From NCBI GenBank assembly GCA_039545355.1, contig BCJJ01000012.1, positions 575,067 to 639,066 on the forward strand: DNA of 64,000 nucleotides. The letters are read 5' to 3'. The position numbers and the translations under genes are program-made. The DNA comes from Trichosporon coremiiforme (Eukaryota; Basidiomycota; Tremellomycetes; Trichosporonales; Trichosporonaceae). Below the pieces are notes generated by a model. That model was not told the DNA's origin. It saw only the letters and a program-made list of their open reading frames with translations, and ran no database searches. Below, in pieces: positions 23,871 through 35,479 of the stretch. Position 1 is the first letter of the stretch. Every line of letters begins with the position of its first letter.

Positions 23871-24050
23871 GTGCGGTACCCCGTAGCCCCGTACGCCGCT
23901 GGCCACTCTGGGCCACTCTGCCTCGGTCCCCGTCAGTCGTCATTCAGTGTCTCAGCAACTTGGGACCATGCGGACCGACATCGACTAGCCTAGGCAACAG
24001 CAGCGGATTGGACTGCACCGACCTGGGCCAACCCCGCGATCCTTACATCC

Positions 24051-24082
24051 TTTGGACCATTGGACCATTGGACCATTGGACC
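24051..24082 (+). repeat. 8-bp minisatellite (TTGGACCA)
   Basis: Four tandem units, nearly perfect. Confidence 0.9.
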
Positions 24083-24688
24083 GCTCGCTCGCCCACTCGC
24101 CTTTGCCCGCGCGGGCAATCCTGCCACTCGCTATTCTCGTCTACAGCCCCATGTCCGACCAGTCGACGTCCACCCGTCCCCTCGACCACCCCCTCCCTTC
24201 CCCCGCCTAGCCCACACCCACACCCAGACCCACACCCACACCCCACACAACCACGACGACTGTCACGGCCGTCTTCTGCAATCCGACACCATACCCTCCT
24301 AGCATACCGCATTCACTGGAGCCTGCACATCGGCAGTCGGAACGTCTGATCATATTCACTGCCGTTTGAATATCAGCGTGCAGCGCGTGCGTTCCTTTTG
24401 GTTCCTTCGTTCCTTCGGTTCAGGTGGTCAGGCTTCAGGTCCCACAGAGCCAGAGTCCAGGAGACGCAGGATATAGCACACTCGGGCAAAAGAGCTTTGG
24501 CTGCTCGTTTAGTGGTCGTGGTGCAACTCTGTCGAATCGGGGTGTCGCCGCGTATTGCGCAACGTACGCCCGCCCGCCCGACCGCCTGACCGCCCGCGCG
24601 CTTGCGCGCTTGCGCCTGCACGCCTTTCCTGTGGCCCCCGCCCCCCCGTTGGCCCCGCGCACACTCGTGTCCGAGTCCGATACGCACT

Positions 24689-24867
24689 ATGCCGCAACCG
24701 CAACCGCAACCGCATCCGCATCCGCCAACCCCTAGCTCCAGCTCCAGCTCTAGCACCAGCACCCACTCTGGCCACTCTGGCCCATCTGGACACACTCACC
24801 AGCCTCCGCCGCCTCCTCCGCCGTCCACCCAGCCTCATCCTCAGCACCAGCCGTCCTCCCCTGAGAA
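24689..24867 (+). other. possible upstream coding exon of the Zn2Cys6 gene
   Basis: An ATG-started frame of 59 codons rich in Pro, His, Gln and Ser ends at a strong donor (GTAAGT at 24868). An acceptor at 25044-25045 would splice it in frame to the coding frame that reaches the Zn2Cys6 ATG, adding about 120 residues. The intron would contain the C23 tract. This is only a possibility; the fragment is low-complexity and could be chance. Confidence 0.25.
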
Positions 24868-24993
24868 GTAAGTCCATGTCCATCGTCTTGATTCATCTCA
24901 TCCTACCTACTCCCCTCCCTACCCCATCTCTTACCAGCGTCTACAAGCGCCAACAAGCCATAACGGTCTCCGCACGGAACTCCATTTACTAGT

Positions 24994-25016
24994 CCCCCCC
25001 CCCCCCCCCCCCCCCC
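24994..25016 (+). repeat. C23 homopolymer
   Basis: An uninterrupted run of 23 C about 210 bp before the transcription-factor ATG. Its true length is uncertain in any sequencing technology. Confidence 0.9.
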
Positions 25017-25226
25017 ATCTACCACTTTACAGTCCAACACGGCAGTCACCGGCACTCGCGCCAGCACTCGCCTCCCTCACCCTCCGCACCCCCTCCGCAC
25101 CCACACTTGCGCTCGCGCCAACGCGAACCCCAACGCCGACGCTTCCGGCGCTACTACCACCACTATCACCATCTAATCTCGCTTCCTCCTCGCGTCCGCT
25201 CGCATACCCCGCATGTGCCCCCGGTC

Positions 25227-28200
25227 ATGACCACGACCCCCAAGCCTGGTTCCTCGGACGTTCCGTCCGGATCCGTGTCGCGGCTAGACCCTCCGCCTCC
25301 GCCTCCCCCCTTCCCTTCCTCCGCATCATCATCAACCCGTCCCCCAAGTTCCTCAGAGCGGCAGCCGTCCCCACCGCGCCGTCCGGCCCCGCAACCCGTG
25401 CAGGGCAGCTCGAGCAGTGGCAGCCAGCCGAGCAGCCAGCCCGGCGCAGGCCCGTCCTCCTCCTCATCCGCCCCCGCCTCGCGCCCCTCCCTCTCCAACC
25501 TCCTCAACACGTCCGCTGACCAAGACACCAGCCTGCGACCCAAGCGTTCGCGCAAGGACAGGCCGTGCGACCACTGCCGGCGCTCGAAGCGGAGCTGCTT
25601 CATCGCCGTGCGCGGGCAGGCGTGCGCGAACTGCGCCCGGTCCGGACGCGAGTGCAGCTTCGTCGCACCCCCGCTGATACGGCATCCGAAGGAGGGCGAC
25701 CAGAGCCCGCACAATCCGCCCGACGCATTGCAAAGCCCGCACACCCGCTCCCCGCACCAGCCGCAGTCGCAGCAGTCGGTGGGCCACCACTCGCTCCAGA
25801 GCCAGCAGTCACTGCACAGCCAGCAATCACTACAGTCCGGACAATCCCTGCAGTCGCTGCAGTCCATCCAGTCGGTGCAGTCCGCGAGCAGTAGCCTGCA
25901 ATCTGGCAGTTCCTCGTCACTAGGTCTGAACGGTCTGTCGCGCGATGGACACCGCGACCATCGCGACATACACATCCCCGTCGGTCCACCGGGCAGTCGA
26001 GATCTGCACGAGCGCGAGCGTGAAGCGCGCGAAATCGAGCTGCGGCATCGCGACGCCGAGCGAGGCCGGGAGAAGGACCGGGAGCGCGACCGCGAAGTAC
26101 GTGAGCGTGAACACCGCGACGCACGAGAGCGCGACGCGCGGGATCGTGAGCAGAGGGAAAGGAGGGACTACTTCCACCCCGGCCATGGCAGCCACGGCAG
26201 TTTAGGCGGCCACAGCGCTCACGGATACATGCACTCGTCGCACAGTCTCGGCAGTCCGCGATCCTCGGCGGGGGATAGTCGCCACGGCCCGAGTCCCATG
26301 GTCTCGCCGCAGCTCAACTTCTACCCGCCCTCGACGGGCAGATCGCGCTCGCGCGACGCGCACACTGCCTCTGGCCCTGCTTCTGGACCCGCGCCGAGGG
26401 ACGGAAGAACAGGAACAGGCGGGCAGAGCGGTGATGGGTGGAGTGGCGATCGCAGTCTGTCCTTCACGGCGGCGCGGCCGCAGGTGCCCGGCGCTGGGGT
26501 GGTTTCGTTTCTGGATAGTCTGGATGATGCCGCCATTGGCGCGCCGAAGGTGGGTCCAAAACGTGGGGGCATTGCTGACGGGAAGGACGGGGACGGATAC
26601 TCCTCGCTCGACATGGATGTCACGGACGAGGAGGAGAGCCATTATCTCGGTACGTACCGCGAGCGGAGCGAGCTGCCTATTTCCTCCCCACCCAAATTTT
26701 ACCTCGCGCTCCCATTTGCAGCTACGCAGACAGCACAAGTCGAAGCTGACGCGCAGGCTCCGGCGCCGTCGCGCAGCTTGCGAGCGTGACCCTCGGCTCG
26801 CTCGGTGGCCGCCTGCAGGGCCCAAACGAGGAACAGTCCCTCGAGTACAGACAGGTCGCCGATCCGCGGTATCCGGCGTACTTTCTCAAGAACCCGAGTA
26901 AAGTCTATGGACACTCCAACGCCGCGTACCTCGCTGAGAAGACGTATGCCGAGGTCGCGAGACAGATCTCGCATGGGGATCCGAACATGCCGGAAAAGTT
27001 GATTCAGCAGTGAGTGTGCCACAGGCGAGGCCGTCAGGCCGAGCAGAGGCGATTGGGCTGGGAGCGGACAACGCGGGGTGTTTTTAGGGAGCTCCCAGTG
27101 TTTCTCGGTGCTTCGCCTCGATTTACGCTCCGCGCTCCGCTCCCGCGGCGAGCTACGCTGACAGCAGCTTCCTCACCCGCACCCTACCCTACCTCCCGAT
27201 CGTGAACCGGGCGCGCTTCGAAGCGTCGCTGCATGGCTGGAAGGACGGGGGCACGTTTCCCGCCGCGCTGCTCGTGGGCATCTTCGCCCATTCGGCCGTG
27301 TACGAGCCCAGCCTCGCGAAGCACTACAAGGATCTCTGGAGCACCGTCCTGCACATGGTCGACAACGAGTACCGGCAAGCGCGGCTGCAGACGATCCAGC
27401 TGGAAATCCTGTGTTTCTCCGGCTGGCCCGTGCACTGGGCGGGCGGGAACCATATCGGCATCTGCCGCGCGATCGGGGCTGCCCAACTTATTGGATTGCA
27501 CCGGGACTGTTCGCGCTGGAAGCTGCCGCGCTGGGAGAGGTCTCTCAGGAAGCGGCTCTGGTGGGTGCTGTACACGCACGACAAGTGGAACGCGTACACG
27601 TACGGCCGGCCTGTGAACATTCCGATTTCCGGGGCCATTCCACCCGTCACGTTCGAGGACGAGGACACGGGCACGCCCGAGGGCAAGGCCGAGTTTGCAG
27701 TGTTCATTGCGTCGACGCGTCTCGCGGTCGTGCTCGAGAGTCTGATGCCGCTGTTGCTCGAGAGGCAGGGCGTGTGCCGCGCCCTCAGCGATCGCACAGT
27801 CATGCGCCATGCCGCGACCGAGCTCGAGAGCGTGTACCGCGACCTGCCCTCTGACCTCATCTTCGACCGGAACAGTCGCTACCCGCCCCGCCCCGGGGTG
27901 CGCGCACTGCAACTCTCCCACATAGGCCTCGAGATCCTCATCTGCCGCCTCGGCCTGGACCAGGACGAGTTCACTACCCTCGGATCCCTAATCCAGAGCT
28001 CGCGGCACGCACTGCGCATCGTCGACAGTCTGATTGCGTTCCTCGAAGTCCTGACCGATGCCGACTACCACGCGCCCTGGAACCCGTGGTCGCCCGCGCA
28101 GACCACGAACGCTGCCGCGCTTTTGCTGAGGCAAGCTCTGAAAATTCATCAGTACGAAGCGAAACCCAGCGACACGCGCGAAAGGGATCGGGACGAGCAC

Positions 28201-28491
28201 GACCGTGTCCGCGCGATTGCCGAGATCGTCGATGCGCTCGCGCGCCTGATTGTGCTGGTACAGGGGCACCACGCGCGCGGGTGGGAAGTCGCCGGCAGCA
28301 GTATCGGGAAGATTGCCGGCCTCGTGCGCAGCGGGATTGCGAGCAGCGTACCCGGTATTCAGAGCGCGCAGGTTTTGCTCGACAAGACGCCCGGGTTTGG
28401 CGGCGAGTGGCTCAACGATCCCGCCTTGGGCGATCAGGATATCCTGGCGATCTTTGAGTGGCTGCATAGTGACATGGGGGCCGTTTTCTAG
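25227..28491 (+). CDS. Zn2Cys6 fungal transcription factor
   Basis: Nuclear regulator of 1000 aa. Exon 1 25227-26649, intron 26650-26756 (107 nt, GTACGT...CTGAC...CAG), exon 2 26757-27009, intron 27010-27164 (155 nt), exon 3 27165-28491. The Zn2Cys6 cluster starts at about residue 114: C-X2-C-X6-C-X8-C-X2-C-X6-C (CDHCRRSKRSC, then ACANCARSGREC), preceded by a basic KRSRKDR stretch. Before it lies a Pro/Ser-rich N-terminus. After it come a Gln-Ser repeat (about residues 172-231) and a 60-residue Arg/Glu/Asp-rich helix-like region (about 258-321). The C-terminal half is the fungal-specific regulatory domain, with ICRAIGAAQLIGLHRDCSRW, ERSLRKRLWWVLYTHDKW and YGRPVNIP, the hallmark middle-homology segments. 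Target genes are unknown. The N-terminus may extend further through an upstream exon at 24689. It stands alone between two gene-poor tracts. Confidence 0.92.
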
Positions 28492-28690
28492 GCGCAGCCG
28501 ATGCCAAAGGCGGGGGCGGAGGGGGGAGCGCGTGCTCGGCCGGACGCAGAGCCGACGGCCTCGAACGACCCTCACGCAGGAGTGTATCTCGCCACGAAGG
28601 CTAGGGATTCATCCAGTTAGAACAGAGCGACACCCATCACAGCGAAGCCGACGAGAAGAACGCCCAAGATCGGGCGTAAGGAACCGACCG

Positions 28691-28795
28691 AGGAGAACAG
28701 AGAAGGGGAGAGGGGAGCGGAGAAGAGGCGCGGAGAGAGCAAGAGTGGAAGGAAGGGAGGGGAGAGGAGAAGAAGGAGAAGACAAGCGGCAATCC
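28691..28795 (+). other. polypurine tract
   Basis: About 105 nt made almost only of A and G on the plus strand, just downstream of the transcription-factor stop codon. Such tracts can act as poly(Y) signals for the opposite strand or form triplex DNA; function is unknown. Confidence 0.7.
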
Positions 28796-30361
28796 GAAGT
28801 TCAACACGACCCGTTGTCGCAATATCCATCACCAATTTTTTTGGGGGGATTCCCAACAATCAAAGTCCATTTTTCTCTCCACATCAACAAAACAAGAGCC
28901 ACAAGCCAGACATTCATCTGTAGTGTTAACGAACTGTTGCGTGTTTCCACCCACCCAGTTTATCGCGTTGTAACACTGTAATAAGCGTATTATCAACCTA
29001 CGGGCGGGCGAGCGAGCGAAAGCGAGCCCGCAAAGGGAAGATAAGGAATAGAGCAGCCGGAAAGAGGAGAATTCCGAGGTCACTGACTAACGCTCGTTGA
29101 CGCCAGTTGATCACGAAAGCGCACTCGGGTCCCACCCGATGAAAGACTGCACAGTTTGCAAGTCTCGGGTTTCGGGTGCGTCACATGGGGGAGCATGGCT
29201 GCTCGGCAGCGAATGCACTTTGGCCGACGTGAGTGTCCTTGATGCCAGTGGAGTGCTGGGAGTGAGAGTGAGGGACCGAGTGGGTGGGGGCGAGGTGGGT
29301 GAAGCTGACAAGTAGAGATATGGAGGAATGTGGGGGCTTGGACCACACCAGAGTGCCTTGACACGAGACCGGCTCTTGGCTGTTGCGGAGACAGCGAGCC
29401 TCCCCACTGCGGACGGCAGATGGTCAGGTGGTGATCGTTCTGCTCTGCCATGGCAGCGAGCTGATGTACACCAGCAATGGCCGTGACTGGCTCCCGGGAC
29501 TGTCTCCGGCTGCAAGCCCCAATCGACGACAAAGTAGACGCCAGCACGGCCAGGCCTAGAGCCAATCTGTTCCACAGAGAACGTCCACTGCACTGATGCG
29601 CTACAGGCTCATCCAGGCCCAACACAACAAGGACACCCAAGATCAGTGACACATTGTGGCTACGCCGCGTCACCTTGAGCAGTGGGTCTGCCACACCCAT
29701 GCCCCCCATTCATGACGCGTGACGATACCTGACGCAAAGGGCGAAACGGCGGCGGTCCCCGCCCTCCCCGGAAGGCTGCGCGATCGGATCCTGCGATCGG
29801 ACCCCGCCACGCCCGCTCGAATCTGGGTTGAGCGGCGCTGACCGCTGGCTAGTCACCACCCGTCCTGTAGCGATGGGGGGAGTCGCGTGAGTATCGATCG
29901 GCAGCGATCGGAGGGGGAGTGGGACAGCCACATTCCTCGGATTACCGGGGGCGGTCATGGCCGTACGGTTGTACGGTTTGGGCGGGGAGGGCCGCTTCCC
30001 AGTACTGACTGACGGTGGGAGGGAGACACTGACCATCTCACTTTGTGACAGGGGAGAGTGTCCCTCGCCCAGGTGCACTCCTTTGACATGGAACGCTCAG
30101 TGCGCGCATTCAGCGTGTGCCCAGGTATCGCCTCAGCTGTTGAGAATAAAAGAGATGGATCGACTAGCAACAACACCTCAAGCCTCAACTCCACAGTGGA
30201 GCACAGTGAGACGGTTGGGCATGGGACACGCCGATAGCGGGCAAGCAGCGTTGCGATCTTCCGACGAGAACCCGAGACTGGTCACGGAGTGCTGGTCCAG
30301 AGACGCTGCCCACCGGCATCACCTTCGGCATGGGGAGTCTGACCGTGTCGCGTGCTGATGA

Positions 30362-31738
30362 CGCCCGAAACGGGACACATACTGGTGTGTGACGCCCGTT
30401 GCGGGCGGCATATTCCTTATCGGTAGGGAACGATTCACACCGATGGCTCCCGAAACGGGCGCGACTGCTCGCTGACACGGCGATGCCGGCGGCATGTCGC
30501 TCGGCATGCGGCGTCCACCTGCTTCGTAACCCGAAACGGGCCGCCAGGTGGTGGGCAAAGGTCCGTGCCGGCGGTACCCCTCCGTGTCCCTCCACCACTG
30601 CCCTCCACCATTGCCCCCCGATGCGGGGTGGAGCTGCTGTGGACTAGCCGTTACTGGCGGCAATTCTCGCATTTCCTTCACAGATGCCACCCGAGACGGA
30701 GCGCAGGCTATGGAGCGAGAGACATTGCCGCCGGCATGGAGAGTTGACTTGCGGAGCATGGTGTGAGCCCCGGACCGGAACTCGCCCTCGGGAGGCTGTT
30801 ACCGGCGGCATTTCACGGTGTGCGGGGTCCATGCGCAGAACCCCGGCCCGGGAGACTGCCTTGCGCCGCAGAGTTGCTGCCGGATTGTTCACCCGGCACG
30901 GGGAGTTGTCCAGCTCTTGGCTCGCTGTGTCGAAAGAAACTGCAAGATCACTAGCGGCGACCACACCGTTGTGACCACTATGCCGGACAAGGCTAGTGCG
31001 GCAACTGAACTAAGATAGCGATCTTCGACGTCTCAAGGGGGATCGACATTGCCGTTCCCGCCGGTATCCTCTCCATCAACGGCGAACTTGAACTCCCGTG
31101 CGAGAAGATATCAGAGCCTAGATCGGGGCAAACGGCGCCCTGGACAGATGCAGCTGATAACAGAGTCCTATCACATGCTGCTGAGAGAGCAGTTGCCGCC
31201 GGCAACTGTTTCCAGCGGCGAGCTGTGGATCATTCGCAACGAGCCTTGGCAGGACGATACGTACCGGGGCAAACGGCGTCCACGACCTCGTTGCTACTCA
31301 GCTTGAAGAACTGACACCTATCACAGCGCGAGAAGACGAAGTTGGGAGGAGTTGGGAACGCCGTTGCCGCCGGCAACGCATCGGCACGGGCACCTGGGGG
31401 TGCACTGCGCAACTACAACGGCGCAGATCGGGGTGAACGCCGTTCGGCAGGTGCTCTTGGACATTTGATAACGACGTGGTCGAGATCAACATCGCCGTTG
31501 CCGCCGGCAACAGCGCGCCCCGTGACATCTGGTTGGTCTGGTAGCAACTGACACAGCGCATGCCGGGGCAAGCGGCGTTTGTGCAAGGTGCAACCGAGTA
31601 ACTAAGATAACGAGCGCCTATGACATTCTGTCCTCGAGGTGCTGACAGCGCAGTTACCGGCGGCAACGTCGCACCCTTCTCAGGCATCCAATGAACAAGT
31701 CTGCGATCCTGAAGACAGCACCGGGGTCATCGGCGACG
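30362..31738. repeat. periodic array of two alternating CCG/CGG inverted-repeat boxes
   Basis: Box B is CCCGAAACGGG: exact at 30364, 30449 and 30530, with variants at 30395, 30616, 30690, 30768, 30841 and 30892. Box A is (G/A)TTGCCGCCGGCAA(C/T) or its complement-like form TGCCGGCGGCA: 30399, 30483, 30565, 30650, 30724, 30798, 30873. The A and B boxes alternate with a period of about 75-85 bp. From about 31,120 the period lengthens to about 135-170 bp. There box A appears as perfect 15-17 bp palindromes at 31191, 31362 and 31497 and as GTTACCGGCGGCAAC at 31653. Box B becomes CGGGGCAAACGGCG-like at 31121, 31263, 31426, 31561 and 31719. The 3' units also share GATAAC and CCTATCACA between the boxes. 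Sequence between boxes is otherwise diverged. Confidence 0.8.
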
Positions 31739-34700
31739 AGAGAACAGTTCGCTGTAAACGGCGCGGTGACAAGACATCAGCGCTGATCGGACGGTGGTCT
31801 CCGCCTCGGCACGCGGGCGGCAGCGGCTGACGACGGTAGTCGCGATAAGAACTTCCTATTAGCGCCGGTGCCAAGCGCACACTAGCGTCCACATGGGTCC
31901 AGCTGACAAACGCGACCCTGTGCAGGTGTCGCCGTGCCGCCGGCGAGTGCGGCGAGTGCGGCGCATCCGGCGGTGAGCAGTAGCGAGCATATGGGTGATC
32001 CGGCCCTCTCGCGAGCGTCAATCGGCGACTGTCCCGCCGGCACATCGACCCTCATGGCCAATGATCAACATCCCGGGTCGGATAAACACATCAGCTGAGA
32101 GGTACACGACCCCCCCGGGCCGGCGGCTGACTGAGGGCAAGCTTGAGCGGCGGATGTGTCCCGGTTTATTACGGGTGCGATGGGATGTGCATGATAAGGC
32201 GGTCGATTGTGATTCGCCCCGACGGATGGCACATGGCAAGTTCCGGCGGCAGGTGGGTTCGCTTCCTGATCAGAATTTCGCTAGTGGACCGTCAGTCACC
32301 GTGCACCGCGGACATCTCCGCGGCCATTGCGGATCGAGGTCCAGTCGTTGTACCACGTGAGCATCTGCGCAGGAGCGAGCGCGACTGCCTTCTGACGGAC
32401 TGTGCAAAGTTCCTCGTCTCAGCGTCTCCAGCGGCTCGCACTTCTCCATGGGTGCGGGTGCGAAAGGAGTGTCCGGGGCCGAATGTTTACCCTCCACCAC
32501 CCTTCCCTCTGTAATCGGATTTGCCCTCCGCATCTCGGGGCTCTGGATGCTCCAAAAGGCTCCAGTCCGCCCGTACTTCTCTCCATGGATCTCCACCTGC
32601 CCTCAGGTCCTCCCATACCTTCGCTCTCGCCTCTGCTCAGACCTTGGAGAGGTGAGGCGGATTCGGCGCCGACTCCCACGGAGAAACAACCACTACGAAG
32701 ATCGCGATGGCCAGATCTGCCCCGGTCGGCCGCCGAGCAAGCCTCTCGCCGCCATTGGGGTCTCCGTGCGGGGCTCGCTTGCGCACTCTACGAATGAGAG
32801 ATGTCCGGACTAGACATCCGCTGCAGCCGCGGAGTTTCACCGAGTCTGCTGAGCCGGTCGCCGACGAGGGGTTGGGTGGACCAGAAGGCCGATGAGGAGA
32901 AATACAAACAACAGCATCCACCAACCAGTGGCAGGAGGCCAGATCGGTGTCTTCAGGATATCGCAAGGGTGGAGGCGTCGATGACAGGGACGATAGGGAG
33001 GCGGGGCGGCGCCCGTCTCGGCACCTCGTAAGATTTTTGGACGCTATCAGCAGGACTCACAGACGGGGACGTCTGCTACTGGCTTCAGCAGCCTGCCAAG
33101 CCGTTCTGTGCCGGAAAAAGCAATCAATGACCGTCCTACGGCGTCGACGAGGCGTATAGGCGTATGCGCCAACCCGCAGGCGCTTGCGGGCGCACGCTGG
33201 CTGGCGCTGGTGCCGGCGATGCCGAAGTCAAGCCGAGGTCGACCCGACGGGGCAGCACTGAATTTCTCCTCTCTGCGTCGCCACTGACTGGCTACGGGCG
33301 ACACGTTTGCTACCGCTCAGACGCTCACACGACCAGTGATCTCCGCCGCGTGCGGGTCGCGGGTTCTGCAAGATCTGAATCAGCAGCTGCAAAGTGGAGG
33401 CAGGTGGAGGCATGACCGACGTCGCCTGGGCGGACGAAGAGTGGGAGACGCAGCGTGGCGGAGAGGTCACCGACGACAGATCGCTCGCGTGTTGTACTCG
33501 CGTGTTCGCGGTATGAGACACGACACTCCAGACTCCAGATTTCCAGACATAGAAAAAGGTACGGGGTTAGAGCGTCTGCATACCGCTTGCCCCACGCTTC
33601 AGTTGATTACCGCAAGAGCATGACATTACGCGGAGGTGACCGCGAAAGAACGAGCTCTTTCCCCAGCCTCCTCACCAGCTAGTGGGGAGGAGCTTAAGCC
33701 GACCGTTCGATGTGGGGCTCAATATTAAGGCCCGCCGAAGCGTTGCTGCGCCTCCGAACGCCCACACGAACGCCAAAGCCTGACGGCTAGCGGTTACGGG
33801 CGGAGCTACGTCTGCAACGGTGATTTCGAAGAGTTCGCTGAGAGATCGTCGTATCGTCGATGGCAGACCGCGACGAGAAAATTAGAGTTTATCCGACGGC
33901 AGCAATCTGAACGCTCTAGAGGAGAGAACGGTCGAAGACAACGGTGAACTGGTAACGGCAACTTTTCGAATCCGACCTCAGCGTCAGGGCCACATCTCAG
34001 GGATCGGCGGCTACCATCCCCCCAAAACGTCTGGGCATTGGCCATGGACGTGCACCCTTCCGAAGCTTGTTCCGACGCCTGGCTCTCCATGCATTGCTTT
34101 GAAGCCCGCAACGGTCTCTCAGAGCGCAGCAAGAGGACCGATAATACGGGGCTGCAGATGACCAGCGCCTGATGCCACTGACATTCGTAGACCAGCGGTC
34201 AAGTGGAGCGGAACGGGCCGAGGTCATGATGCTCATGATGCATTGCTGTTCCGTCACAGGAAGTGGAGCTTCTGGGACAGCGGTGCCTGGTCGTTCGAGA
34301 CGATCGTCATGGTACCCACTACGCCGGAGCAGATGACCACCGTAGAAGGGCTATTTTAGGCGGGATGACAGCACTTGCCAAGGACACATGCCACCGTGGC
34401 GCTCCCGTGACTGCCGACAGGATCCAGTCAAAAAAATTTCCCTTCGCCGCAACAATACCGTGGCCAAGACGCCGCTCGTTCGGCCAAGCCACAGGCCAAG
34501 AGTTGTCAGCTGGGCCCAGCTGATGCGTCAGCCGTGCGAGCGGTCTCTGCCCGCGCTCGACTAATCAGCGCGCGTGTTCAGCGTTGCAAGATCCGGACGA
34601 GTGGATACGAGTCTCTGCAGATGTCCTTCAGGGAGATGCTGAACAGAACAGGGTAGGCAGGGATCAGGGGCCGAGTGGGGCCACGTGAGCCCGCACCTCG

Positions 34701-35479
34701 TCTGTGCCGTGGGCCAGCCGTCTCTGGGCTGCTGCCTGTGGGAACCGGCGGCAACTGGGGACCACACTGCGCTGCGTTTATTTCCACTATTGAGCTGCCT
34801 CAGACAGCGCCGTGTCAAGCGCGTCCGAATCGATCCAAGCCCTCTCGGTACCCCCGTATGACAACATCGGCTTCTCCTGCAAAGCCCCTACCCCAGGGCA
34901 ACTCCGGCGGCGGCCCTCACTCACTAAGCAGCTCTTTGTCACTGTTCCAGCGCCTACAATACCAAATACCTCGCTAACCTGAACTGGACCTGGGCTCCCA
35001 GAGGTCAAATCCAAGTTTGGCCGAGCTTGTGTCGCAGTGACGGTAACTACCGAAAGTGGGGAATGGCACTTGGATTGGAGGCACTGCCAGACTCGGCTTC
35101 AGGCGCCCAAACAACCAGAAAAATTGCCCAAACCCGCCCACAGCAACGGTCCCCGCCCCCGCGGAGAACCGCTCGCGACTGCGCTCCGTCGTATGTCATT
35201 GGCCGAGCCGCCGCGGCCCTGGTCACTCGACCAAGGATGAGGCCGGGGAGCCCGAGGTGCCAGATCCAGGTCGAAGAAAATCGACGCTAGTCGTCGCCGA
35301 AGCCTGGTTGCCTTTTAGTTCGAGCTCGTTCTTGTTTCTTTCGTTCTTCCCATCTTGCTTTGTGTCTTGATTGCTCACTCACACACACTTGCTCACTTGC
35401 ATCGACGCTTGACCGACCCATAAACACAACACTACTTCACCAAACTCTCTCCGCCTACCCCAGTCGCTCCTCCTTCATC

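Larger units (their letters stand above)
15150..24688. other. 9.5-kb gene-poor tract upstream of the transcription-factor gene
   Basis: No supported gene, RNA gene or transposon coding was found on either strand; reading frames are short and of random character, and none carries reverse transcriptase, integrase or transposase motifs. From about 18 kb on, the tract carries a dozen short minisatellites with 8-10 bp units, several listed separately. In a genome whose genes elsewhere are 0.1-2 kb apart this is exceptional. Candidate explanations are an extended regulatory region of the Zn2Cys6 gene, a heterochromatic or centromere-adjacent segment, or decayed mobile DNA. Confidence 0.6.
28492..35479. 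other. 7-kb gene-poor tract downstream of the transcription-factor gene
   Basis: No supported gene on either strand. It contains a purine-rich strand at about 28,690-28,795 and the periodic two-box array at 30.3-31.8 kb, listed separately. Looser copies of the CCGGCGGCA box continue at about 31,812, 31,932, 32,037, 32,125 and 32,246, with an isolated one at 34,745 (ACCGGCGGCAACT). The last 150 bp are a pyrimidine-rich leader of the AAAP permease gene. Confidence 0.6.

Noticed and set aside
15150..24688. Retrotransposon remnants as explanation of the gene-poor tract
   Set aside because: I searched the translated frames for reverse transcriptase, integrase and gag-like zinc-knuckle wording and found none; strongly decayed copies cannot be excluded without a search.
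29080..29709. 209-codon minus-strand frame in the downstream gene-poor tract
   Set aside because: It has an ATG and some hydrophobic stretches but no family pattern or consistent codon bias; left out as probable chance.
30300..31830. Transposon terminal repeats or CRISPR
   Set aside because: Boxes alternate many times with regular spacing and no coding sequence between them; no transposase or reverse transcriptase motif in any frame nearby.
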